This document shows positions 1 to 9,547 of a stretch of 64,000 nucleotides of DNA, piece by piece (the first letter of the stretch is position 1; every line of letters begins with the position of its first letter). A model generated the notes under the pieces. It searched no databases. It was not told the origin of the DNA and worked only from the letters and a program-made list of their open reading frames with translations. The translations under genes and the position numbers were made by a program. Where the stretch lies: the NCBI GenBank assembly GCA_021307315.1, contig JAJSPD010000051.1, positions 1 through 64,000 on the forward strand, read 5' to 3'. Origin of the DNA: Bisporella sp. PMI_857. Its lineage: Eukaryota; Ascomycota; Leotiomycetes; Helotiales; Helotiaceae.

Positions 1-3000
1 CTTTTACAGTAATATACTTGCTAACGGCTAATATGCTTGTTAACAAGCTTACAAAAAATTTTCAAAATACAAGTTTAAGCACTTCCGAAAACTGCTAAAC
101 TTTAAACATAAAAAAAAAATCGAGCAAATAAAGTAATATTCAACAAATTACACAATACTTGTAGTTTTAACATTTCGTTTGTAAATTTTATTTGTAAACA
201 CAAATATTTTACTGAAAACTGCTTTTGCACACGCAAAGTAGTAAAAAATCTATGCATTTTTTTGTACTATTATACAGCTAAAAACAACGCTTTATTGCAA
301 AACTACTGCGCAACGCGAAAAAAATTATGCTAAATCAAAAAAACACTTCAAAATATATAATAACGTTTTAAGTTTGTTAATTGCAATGAACTTATTTACA
401 CTTATTTCGCTATATAAGTAACGTTTTAAGCCGGTACAATCCGAAATATAGCGAGCTTTTCAAAAGTTCGCGAAATTATTTCGAAAAGTAAATATAATAC
501 GAAACTGCTTTTAACTGCAAAAGCGAAACAAACTACTAAACTTTGCTTTACTTAAAAAAAAAAACCGCGAAGTTTTTTTTTACACCGAATTAAAATCTAG
601 TAAAAAGTAAAAATACTCGAAAAGCTTTTACTATCGCTACTAAAATCTTTATTTTTTATAACTTTTTTAAAGCTAACAGCTTACGTATAGCTGTTTTTAT
701 TTTTTTATTTTAAACTGTCGACGCTAGTTTAAATACTCGTTGTAAGCTTACCGGACAATAAAGCTATTAAACGAAAAGCTAGTTTACACTTATATTAGTA
801 AAACAGCGAGCATATTGTTCGGTATTCGCGTTAATTACATTTCGACAAATTCTATTACTTAATTTTGCTAGTATAAATCGAACACATTTTATAAAACGAA
901 CTAACGCCGCGCACTACTTACGAGCTTAGTATATGTTCGTTAGAAAAAAAAATATAGTTCGTAAAGCTTGTTTTTTGTAACTCGAAACTTGATTTAAATT
1001 TCGACTTAAACGAAAACTGCGAACAAGTCTAAAACTTAGCAGCAATTTTGATCGAGTTGTGCGAAGCGACTTAATAAAAAATTCGAACTTGACAAATAGC
1101 CGGCGAACAAGTAATAAACGTGTAAAAGTATCGATAATTTGCTGCAGCTAATTAGTAAGTTAAAACGATACTGCGAACGCGCTTCGAAATCTCTAAAATA
1201 AATATTGTTAAGTCAACTAATAAAAAACGTTTACCGCGATAAAAAAAAGCTGTAAAATCAAGTATTCGAAAAATTGCGTACAGTATGCTTAACTCGAAAA
1301 TAAAAACGTTAGTCGCGCAGCTACTTAAAAAAAAAACTGGCCGAAAATTGCGAAACAACTGTTTACGTTTAAAAACATAAAAAGCTTGTAAAAAGTCGAA
1401 CACTTGACTCGTGAAATAATGCTTTTTGCTTTTGACATTAGGTAATGCGAAACATATTAAGCATTAAAGTGTTTTTTTGCGAAAAGTTCGAAAATAAATA
1501 AAAAGTTCGCGTATTACAAACAAAAGTTAAAAACCGAGTAGCGCTACTCGAAGCACTAAAAAAAATACTTAAAACTGCGACTACTAAACATGTTATAAAA
1601 TCGACGCATTATCGCAAAGTTGAATCTAACTTGATTAATAAAAAAAAGCGAGTAGTTCGGATGCGCTTGTACAAAAAACTTTTGACAAAAACACTAAAAC
1701 TGCTTTGAAACATATAGCTGCTATAACCGCTTACTTTACTAACATGTAAAAAAAGAAAAAAAACTGCTTCGGTTTGCTGAGATTATTTTTACGTGTTTAA
1801 AGCTCGTTACACGAAAATGCTAACAGCTGGCTGAAAGTGAACTGTTAGTAAAAAAGCAGAACAAAATGAAAAAAAAGTAAATATACTGCTTTACGTTTAC
1901 GAGCTACTTTACGAGCATGCTTTTTACTTGTTTAATATGCTTTTTTCACTTTTTGCTCCTATTTTTTTTCAGTGTAAAAAGGCATAATGACGATAAAGTA
2001 GTTCAATAGTAAAAAGCAACTGGTAAGCTGTAATAAAAGTAGTAATAATAATAGTAATAGTGTTGTTGCTAAAAAAAGAAGTTGGAAACAAGAATTGCTA
2101 ACTTATACTGTACGATTCACTTAAGCGAGAAAAGTAGTGACTTAATCACCGAATATCAACGCGTTCTTTTTTTATTAAACATTAACGCGCACTTTCCTTA
2201 AAATGCTCAACGCGCTTTGCTTTACAAGCTCAGCACGCTTTTACTACGCAAAAGTCAATATACTACAACGATCTATTAAGCTAGACACGCGTCAATGCTA
2301 AAATAAACGTGCAATGTAAATAGCACTAGAATAGTATTTTGCGAACTGCTTTTTAATGGATAAAATCACAGCACGAAAAGATAGAAGTGTGTCACAGAAT
2401 AAACTTATATGGTGGATATTGGCTGGATAAGCGAGCACGCCAAAAATAGCAAAAAGTTGGTATTTAAGAGAACAGATCAATTGTAAATTACCTGTTTTTC
2501 AAGCGTGTATACATACAATAATATCACTTCGCTACTTGGGACTGTCAACAATCAATTAGCTGTTCACTGCACTACTGAGTACTCTCCGTGATAATAAGCT
2601 ATACAACGTACTATACTTTAAAGCAAAACGAACCGTTAAAGTGCTTAAATAAAACTTAAATAAAAAGCGTTAAATGTATACTTATAAAAGCTGAAACACT
2701 TTTAAAGTTTTAAAAAAATGCAGCAAATACTTTTTTTACACTATAAACAAGTTATACAAGCTAGCAATAAGTATAACGCTATGCGAGGTATGGTGGGAAG
2801 TCGGGCTAAAAACTAAACATTTAAAAATATAGTTCAGTAACGTTACTGTAACAATTTTTTAAAAAAATAAAATGAACAAGCCATTGTTTAAAAGCTTTAA
2901 AAAGATTTTAATAAGCTATTTAAGCTCGAAATACTTTGTTTATAATTTAGTACAAAAAAAAGAAGTTTTTAGCAATTACGTAGTCGTAAATAAAAACATA

Positions 3001-3146
3001 CCTGAAAAAACGTACATTAAAAAGTTCAAAAGATATTACTATTTTATTTAAATTTCTATTGAGAAAACAGAGTTTAAACTTGATCAGAAAAGTCCAGCCG
3101 CTAACCGAAAAAATGTAGCTAATCAGGAGCTACTAAATAATGCTAG
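1..3146. other. AT-rich decayed repeat DNA, no gene
   Basis: Very AT-rich sequence with long A and T runs and stops in every frame. The longest open frames are under about 85 codons and resemble no protein I know. The texture matches the decayed transposon interiors farther right, so I read it as RIP-mutated repeat DNA. I could not assign it to an element family. Confidence 0.7.
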
Positions 3147-3319
3147 TGTCACGTCCTGTGCTCCCGAGCACACGTGACCTATATTAGCCGAGCTCTCGGA
3201 GCGCCTCATGTATATATAGCCTGCTTTCCTCGAGCTCCTTTTCCTTCCCCAGCTATAAATTCTTGTATAATACCACTGTTGCCTTTTGTATTCGTAAATC
3301 TACAGCGCGTGTCGTGACA
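3147..3319 (+). repeat. Solo LTR, copy A
   Basis: A 173-bp GC-rich island in AT-rich DNA. It begins TGTCACG and ends CGTGACA, the TG...CA inverted termini of LTR retrotransposons. A TATA-like tatatatag lies at 3211-3219, followed by a CT-rich stretch. It is clearly related to copy B at 3642-3816. The flanks (gctag and ttatt) do not form a target duplication, so the insertion site may have been altered. Confidence 0.75.
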
Positions 3320-3641
3320 TTATTTATAGCTTTTTTTAATCAACAGCCTAAGAAAGCTTAATATTTTTCTGAAAAAGCTTGAATACTTACTTTTTACAAA
3401 AGTTAAAATATTGTTTCCCAAGCGCTAAAAAGCTTTCGACAATTTACAGCAGCGCTTGTTCACTTTTTTTTTTTCGAAAAAGTTGCGGCTCGTAAACTTA
3501 CGTTTCGCGCAATTAAAAAGCTTTCGATTTTATATTTATTTTCTGATTTACTTCCTTTTTTGTTAATACTACAAGCACTCGACGCAATGCTAAAAACAAA
3601 ATTACTACTACGTTTTTAAAAGCGTTTAATACATATACTTT
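3320..3641. other. AT-rich spacer between two solo LTRs
   Basis: AT-rich decayed DNA with no recognisable coding sequence. It is too short to be the body of an autonomous element, and copy B has its own target duplication. The two flanking LTRs are therefore separate insertions, not the ends of one element. Confidence 0.6.
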
Positions 3642-3816
3642 TGTCACGGTGCCGACCCTGGTCGGGCACGTGCCCTGCTGCCGAGCCACTAGGGCTCCCT
3701 CGTGTATATATAGCTTGCTCTCCTCGAGCTCCTTCTTCCTTCCTTAGCTTTAGATTCTCTTGTATAGTACCACCGCTGCCCTCTGTATCTGTAGATCCAC
3801 AGCTCGTGCCGTGACA
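3642..3816 (+). repeat. Solo LTR, copy B, with target duplication
   Basis: A 175-bp island beginning TGTCACGG and ending CCGTGACA. It is flanked on both sides by the same five bases, ACTTT (3637-3641 and 3817-3821). That is the footprint of a complete insertion later reduced to one LTR by recombination between its two ends. A TATA-like box is at 3705-3712. The sequence is related to copy A. Its 3' third also resembles the LTRs of the Gag-only element at 7852-9540 (CTCCTT..TTAG..TATTCT..TAGTACCACC pattern). Confidence 0.85.
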
Positions 3817-3821
3817 ACTTT

Positions 3822-4280
3822 CGGCTTTTTTTAGAACGAAAAAACAAGTTAATCGCTTTTTGTAAACTTTACTACTATAAAAATAATACTTTCAACAATG
3901 TTAAAATTACAAAACGAGTTAACTGCTAACAAAAAAAAACTTAACATACAATTTAACAATAAACTATAAAACTCGCCGAGCTTAAACAACAAATAACAAA
4001 CAAGCTTTTTGTTTAGTACAAAAGCTTTAAAACTTTTTTTCAGGAAAATAAACGAAAAAAGCGAAAAATAACAGTAAAAACACTAAGCTCAGTTTAGTTT
4101 TGTACTTTAGCGCGAATTCGAAATATTTAAAAGCTCGACGACAGTATAAACTTTATATATAAAAGTTAAACTATTTAACTTGCTAATTACTTTAAAAACT
4201 ATTTAAAGCTATTTTTTACTGAAAAAAAAAAAAAGTTTTACATGTTTCGCTTTACAACAAAAACAGCTTAAAAAATATTT
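3822..4280. other. AT-rich decayed DNA
   Basis: Nothing recognisable beyond AT-rich, stop-laden sequence. It probably belongs to the same old retroelement as the Gag-protease relic that follows. Confidence 0.5.
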
Positions 4281-5625
4281 GTGCTACGAATAAAAAAAAC
4301 CTTTTCAATGCGTTTTAGCACTATAAAAAAAATGCTCGAAACGCTTAATATAAACTTTAAAAACGCTAACGAGCAAACGAAGCAACAAAAAAATACAGTC
4401 GGATATATAAGCAACACAAAAACTTTTGCAACGTTTAAAAATAAGTTTTTTCTTTGTGTTAATTGTGCTAAAATCTTTATTTGGAAACGCTAAAAAAACT
4501 TGTATTAAAAGTTCGAGCCTAGTTTACAGCTTTAGCTAGCACTTATTTAAACAAACTTTTTTAGCTTAACAAGTTTTTGTACTAAAATTTACAGCATTTA
4601 CTAAAACATTGTAACCGCCAAACAAAAGTTACGTAGTTTTTACGCTTGCAAAGCGGCAGCTACAACTTTTACGCTTTAACGCAAAAGTAAAAAGCCGGCT
4701 AAAAAAACTTTGTTACAAAAACTCGCGCCGAGCGTTTTGCCGCGCGCTCTGCTACTTTGAGTACTAAAAAAAAAGCTGCTACAACTGTAAAAAGCCGGGC
4801 TATTACGCTACGAAATGCTTTATTTCGCTTAAGCCAGAAATAACGCTAAAGCTTTTAAAGCTAAACGTTATAAAACTAGTAAAAAATACGAACGCGCTAA
4901 AATTGCTTAAAAAAAGCTCGAAAAAAAAACAAAAGCTTTGAAAAAAAAGCTTGGAAAAAAGTTTTTTTCTTTAAAGCGTACTAAAAGCAAAAGTAAAAGT
5001 GCTATTTTAAATTGACGTCGCTTTAGAAGCAAAAATGCTTTTACTATTTTTTGTAATTTAATAAAAAATAAATATTGTTATAGCACTTTTGGCTTTATCG
5101 ACACCGAAACAAACGCTTCTTTTTTTAATTTATAGCTTGCTAGCCGAACAATTTATTACTAAATATAAACTCGACATTTTTAACTTTTTTTTTATTAATT
5201 TAAACTTTGACAGCGAACGCGCAAAACTTATTACTAACGTTGTATTATTTTTTTTACTATCGACAAAAAACGTTTTACGAAACAGTTTTTTTTATTGCTA
5301 ATTTAAGTTTTTACGACATAATTATCGAGCGTAAATAGCTAAAACAACAAAACGCTTAGTTAAATATTAAAAATAAAATCATTAAATAGCCGGAACGCCT
5401 TTTTTTTACAAAAATTTTCGACAAACTTATTTTCGTTACTCTAGCTTTACTCGCTTTTTAAATGCCCGACGAAAACGTACAGAAAAATACAAATAAACGC
5501 AACGCAAAACAAACTATCGTTAAACGTAAAACTTTACAACGCTGTGTATAAAATCTTTTAATCGTTTTTTCGATTTTAGCAAAGCTTTTTTAGCTAAATA
5601 CTTTTTTTTCGGCTTTAAGCGTTAC
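4281..5625 (+). pseudogene. Decayed Gag and protease of an older Ty3/Gypsy-like element
   Basis: A CCHC-type zinc knuckle is readable at 4777-4818 as CYNCKKPGYYATKC; the histidine position is Tyr, as expected from CAC to TAC. About 270 bp downstream (about 5085-5400) are remnants resembling a retropepsin: a frame containing LITNVVLFFLLSTKNVLRNS, then after a frame change NLSFYDIII, which fits the late 'YDIILG' segment of Gypsy proteases. No intact frame survives. The relic stops where the LTR of the next element begins (5626), so that element probably inserted into it or truncated it. The protease assignment is weaker than the knuckle. Confidence 0.55.
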
Positions 5626-5882
5626 TGTGACGGGTTGAACCCGTAAGGATGACTCGGCTGCACGTGCCTTCGGCACGAGCCAGCTCTCGTTGCAACCACG
5701 TGACAGCGCGTGGCCACCGTGAACCCTTTGTAGAGCCACCGACCCGTTACGTACTAGCGGACCCGTTACAGGCCTAGCTATAAAACCCGCAATCTCCTGC
5801 ATTCTCTTTTTTCTTTTTATGTTGATTCTTTTTGTAATATAGCAGTGATAGTCAATTGAATAGATTACTATCAGTTGTTACA
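5626..5882 (+). repeat. 5' LTR of the Gypsy element
   Basis: Begins TGTGACGG and ends TTGTTACA. It is nearly collinear with the copy at 12654-12910, and almost all differences are C/T or G/A transitions. It is far more GC-rich than either neighbour. The last bases, facing the interior, are mutated (CCTGTCACA in the other copy reads TTGTTACA here). Confidence 0.85.
5779..5785 (+). promoter_or_regulatory. TATA box in the Gypsy 5' LTR
   Basis: TATAAAA in the middle of the LTR, conserved in the 3' LTR at 12805-12811. Position and sequence fit the core promoter that would have driven the element RNA. Confidence 0.6.
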
Positions 5883-6079
5883 TTAGAATCAACATTACAA
5901 CTTTACGTAGCGAACAACACGTTACAGCGTTTTTTTAGACGGTAGCAGCGAACTGACTGTTGCGAAAAAGTATCACGTATTTAAAAAAGTAGCAATTAGC
6001 TGTTTACGAATCACGAATACAGCGAAGCTCAAAACATAGCAGTAGTTACTGACTACTTGAAAAAAGTGTTACGGACTGT

Positions 6080-7078
6080 TAAGCTACAGTAAAGCTTAAT
6101 ATATACGAGCTACGCCGTAAAGTAAAATAATAAAAATAAACAACTAGAATTTTTTGCGTAGCTGCAAAATATGCTAAAAGTTAACAAATATAATTAACCG
6201 GCTGCAAAAACAAACAGCTGCTACGTTAGCTAAATTCGCTAATCGAATAAGTACGTTAAAAAAAACGAAACACGCGCTAAACTTAACTTTAAGCTTTACG
6301 CTTAAGCTTGTTTTTTTTTTACTGGCTAACGAGCCGAAAAAACTTAAATTTCGATTACAAATTAAGACTATACAAAAAAATAATGTAGCGCTGTACTTTT
6401 AGTTCGAAAAATTGCTACGAGCTAAGTTGCAAATTAATAAAGCTTGTATCGGCGAAAAAACAAAACAAGTCTAGTACGGATTTGCCGTTTGCGATACTGC
6501 AGCTAGCGCGTTTACTCGTAAGTGAACATTTACTAAAAAACGGACTAGTTTACGGTCCGTAACTTGCTAAAACAAATAGCGACAACGCTCGGAAATTTTC
6601 GCCGGCAAAAAAAAGCTTTTAGCAAACTGAACAATATTCGACAAAGCTTTAAGCTATTTCGTGAGTTTTTTGCAAAGTTCGACTACTAATACTAAAAGCA
6701 CAATATAAAAATAGAATAATAAAGCCAAAAAAAGCTACTTAAATTCTGCTTTTTTAATGCAAATACTTACTTGTATAGTAAGCATAAAAAAAAAGCTTAC
6801 GTACGAAAAGTACTATAAGCAGTTACGAGCTATTAGTAATAAGCTTGCAGCTTTACAGAAAATTTAAAAAAAAAAAAAAAAGCAGTACAAGGCTTGTTAA
6901 AAGTTACCGACTTCCGTAAACAGCTCGCAAAACGCAATAAACTAGCAATTAATACTAGTATTTCTGCAAAAACACAAACGCAAAAAAAAGTAAGTAATTT
7001 TTAATAAAAAATGCAAAAAAAAAAAAAAAAGACTTGTGTCTGTATTGTAGCAAAAAAAAGCATTTTGTTACAGTTTGC
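6080..7078 (+). pseudogene. Decayed Gag of the Gypsy element
   Basis: Stop-filled frames between the 5' LTR and the protease. Around 6400-6700 the translation carries Gag-like fragments (for example a segment ending DTAASAFTR). The clearest landmark is at 7037-7078, where one frame reads CLYCSKKKHFVTVC, a complete CX2CX4HX4C zinc knuckle. Nothing here could be translated intact. Confidence 0.65.
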
Positions 7079-7329
7079 TATTTGCTATTAGTTTATAAGC
7101 CGAATTTACGAGTCGTAACGAGTTAACAACAAAACAAAAAGCAAAAATTGCGGCTGTAAAGCTAAAAAAAAAAAAAAACAAAAAGCGTACAGAAAAAACT
7201 TTGAAAGAAATTTTAAGCGTTACGAGCAGTAATAACAAAAAAGTAACTCGAGAAAAAAGTAGCTTTTGACACAAGTCGTTGTTAAAAATTTAAAAAAGTT
7301 GTAAAAAAATAAAAAGAATTCGAAGTAAA

Positions 7330-7660
7330 TTCTATAAATAGTTTACTTTTTGTTGTATTTACACTTATTAATCAAAAATCGTTTGCCGATACTTTAATAA
7401 ATATTAAGTGCTTTTTATATAAAATAATCGACTTACAGTTCGCTCGTAAACACAACTTGTTGCGTATTAATATTTTTTTTCGCTTTTTAAAAAGCTTCGA
7501 TAGCTTTAGCAACAAAGCTATTACGAAAGTAGCTGTCGTAAAAATGAATATAAGTGGCTATACAGAAAACAAAGCTTATTTGTATGTAATACTTAAGTTT
7601 TCGGGCTACGATATAATTTTTGAGCTGCTATAGTTCAAAAAGCAAAACGCTCGATAAAAT
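7330..7660 (+). pseudogene. Decayed retropepsin of the Gypsy element
   Basis: One + frame from about 7333 stays open for about 100 codons, then reaches a stop in the 'GLPWF' region. It contains ADTLINIKC where Gypsy proteases have the active-site D-[ST]-G, then QFARKHNLLRI, ITKVAVVKMNISGYTENKA and FSGYDIIFELL, matching the conserved 'YDIILGLPW' block. The catalytic motif is destroyed in the way G-to-A transitions would do it. The nested element begins about 190 bp downstream. Confidence 0.7.
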
Positions 7661-7846
7661 GCAAAATAAAAGCTGCCATAAATAAGTTTTACAAGTGTAA
7701 CGATTCGCAAAAAAACTACTGCAGTTTATTTGAAAGCCCGGTGCGCGAAAGTACTCGTTGTAACTTTTTACGCTTTAGCTAAAAAAGCTCGCCGACAATT
7801 TAAGTCGTACGTATTTACAGTTAGCTTGAAAAATATCGAAAAAGTT

Positions 7847-7851
7847 TTAGC
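7847..7851. repeat. Target-site duplication, left copy (TTAGC)
   Basis: TTAGC immediately before the TGTCACG end, repeated directly after the TTCGTGACA end at 9541-9545. Five bases is the usual duplication length for Ty3/Gypsy integrases. Confidence 0.85.
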
Positions 7852-8011
7852 TGTCACGATCATGGATCATGTGACCTAGATGGCTTGGCACGACCCCTCA
7901 TTTCTATCATGATCGCGCACAACAATTGCTTTCCTCCTTAGTTTAGTATTCTCGTAATAGAACCACCTTACTAGCCGCCTCACCAGGCCAAAGGATTAGG
8001 CTTTCGTGACA
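7852..8011 (+). repeat. 5' LTR of the nested Gag-only element
   Basis: 160 bp from TGTCACGATC to CTTTCGTGACA. It is nearly identical to 9382-9540. The start contains GATCATGGATC, a near palindrome, repeated in part as ATCATGATCG farther in. Confidence 0.9.
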
Positions 8012-8276
8012 TTATACTAAACTCCTTTCACAGAATACGAACCTGCGATCGTACTCACGTCCCAGGGAGCCTGCGGAGCTCAAGAATCAAAATCACCTCG
8101 TTACAGCCTGTAGAGCTGTCAGCCGTCACGGTACGATACAAGAATCAAGCATCCTTTAATAGCAGCCTGCGGAGCTGTTGCATACAAGTTACGTCCTGTT
8201 TACGACTTTCACGACCTTTTACTGCCCTTCTACGACTCTTACAGCTTTTTACGACCCGTACGATTTTTTTTACACC

Positions 8277-9336
8277 ATGGATCAAGTCAATACTGCGATT
8301 GCAGAGCTACAGCAAGAAGTGCAACGTCAGCGTACAGAAATCGACTTTCTTCGAACCTTCTTGCAAATCGACCTTTAAGGCCGAAACCATCTCTTCCTAA
8401 TCCCGAGAAGTTCACTGGCCAAGCCTACAAGTTCGATACGTGGTTGCCTTCGATCAAAGCCAAATTACAAGTAGATAAGAAGCTATTGGTGACGCTACGG
8501 CTTAATTCTATTACACTTACTTGAACCTCGATTCGCAAGTACAATCTATAGTGCTTTCTCAACTCTCTTTTCCCCCGGTTCCTCGTACGACTACAATACA
8601 ATCTTCGATCAGCTAACGCGTGTGTACGACAACCCCAACAAGGTGCAAAAAGCTGAAAACAAGCTATTGACTCTCAAGCAAAATACCGACTCTCTTTATG
8701 CTTACGTAGCTAAATTTGAACGTACTTTTTACGAAGCATGCGGCCAGAGTGGCCAGACGTCAATAAAATCAATTACTTTAGGAATGGCCTGAACAGCACT
8801 CTACGAAATCGACTCGCGCAACAGCTAAATCTTCCTCGTAAGTACCCAAGTTCGTACAAACTGTTCAGCAGCTAGCCAGCCGATCTTTGCTCCTTTCTCT
8901 TCGTCGACGTCGCATGGCCATAGCCATAGCCAGCCTTATTCCTCGAAGCCCGACAATAACAACAATCACGACCGCATAGACCTTAACGTCATCGATATCA
9001 ATACAATCGACGTACAGCTCCCTTCCGGATCACCTACAACTAAGCAGCGAGCTCGATCGCTGTCGCCCAGTCAACGTGATCAACTACGTACGGAAGGCAA
9101 ATGCGTTCGATGTGGTGAAAGAAGTCATTGAGTGAAGGATTGTACTATGGCTCCATATAAAATATCCGCCTTTACGACCCTGATTCCTCACACTCTCAAC
9201 GCTCTCGATCCCCTCGTACGTACGTACCGTACGACCATGCAAACAACAATCTAGTCGAAAGGGTTTCGGTTGAGAAAGTTGATTACGAATCAGAAGATTA
9301 CAATAGCGATTCGGAAAGGTCAATTATCAACACGTA
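8277..9336 (+). pseudogene. Degenerate Gag-like gene of the nested element
   Basis: The ATG at 8277 opens MDQVNTAIAELQQEVQRQRTE, a short coiled-coil-like segment that stops at 8376. In a neighbouring frame the sequence continues at once with RPKPSLPNPEKFTGQ and KFDTWLPSIKAKLQVD, a typical retrotransposon Gag start (P..F.G...F..WL). Further frameshifts follow. At 9102-9143 a zinc knuckle reads KCVRCGERSH, then a TGA where Trp would be expected, then VKDC. So the protein is broken but recent in origin. The frame change near 8376 could be a lost base or, less likely, a programmed frameshift. Confidence 0.65.
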
Positions 9337-9368
9337 AAATAATAGTCGCTCGAGGACGAGCTTACTAC

Positions 9369-9378
9369 GAAGGGGGGG
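9369..9378 (+). other. Polypurine tract
   Basis: GAAGGGGGGG ending three bases before the 3' LTR. In LTR elements this purine run primes plus-strand DNA synthesis. Its presence supports the 3' boundary. Confidence 0.7.
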
Positions 9379-9381
9379 TAT

Positions 9382-9540
9382 TGTCACGATCATGGATCAT
9401 GTGACCTAGATGGCTTGGCACGACCCCTCATTTCTATCATGATCGCGCACAACAATTGCTTTCCTCCTTAGTTTAGTATTCTCGTAATAAACCACCTTAC
9501 TAGCCGCCTCACCAGGCCAAAGGATTAGGCTTTCGTGACA
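9382..9540 (+). repeat. 3' LTR of the nested Gag-only element
   Basis: 159 bp, TGTCACG...TTCGTGACA, one base shorter than the 5' LTR. It is followed directly by the TTAGC duplication. Confidence 0.9.
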
Positions 9541-9547
9541 TTAGCAA

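Larger units (their letters stand above)
7852..9540 (+). mobile_element. Young non-autonomous LTR element carrying only a Gag-like gene, nested in the Gypsy element
   Basis: A 1,689-bp insertion with 160- and 159-bp LTRs that look identical except for one base missing in an AATAGAACC/AATAAACC stretch. It is flanked by a perfect 5-bp target duplication TTAGC (7847-7851, 9541-9545). A polypurine tract GAAGGGGGGG (9369-9378) lies just before the 3' LTR. The interior of about 1.37 kb encodes only a degenerate Gag-like protein with a zinc knuckle. There is no protease, RT or integrase, so it must have moved with enzymes from another element. Composition is near normal, so it arrived after most of the surrounding decay. 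Layout resembles the Gag-only terminal-repeat elements (TR-GAG) described in plants. Confidence 0.88.

Noticed and set aside
3147..3816. The two LTRs at 3147 and 3642 as ends of one element
   Set aside because: Only about 320 bp apart, diverged from each other, and the second has its own ACTTT target duplication.
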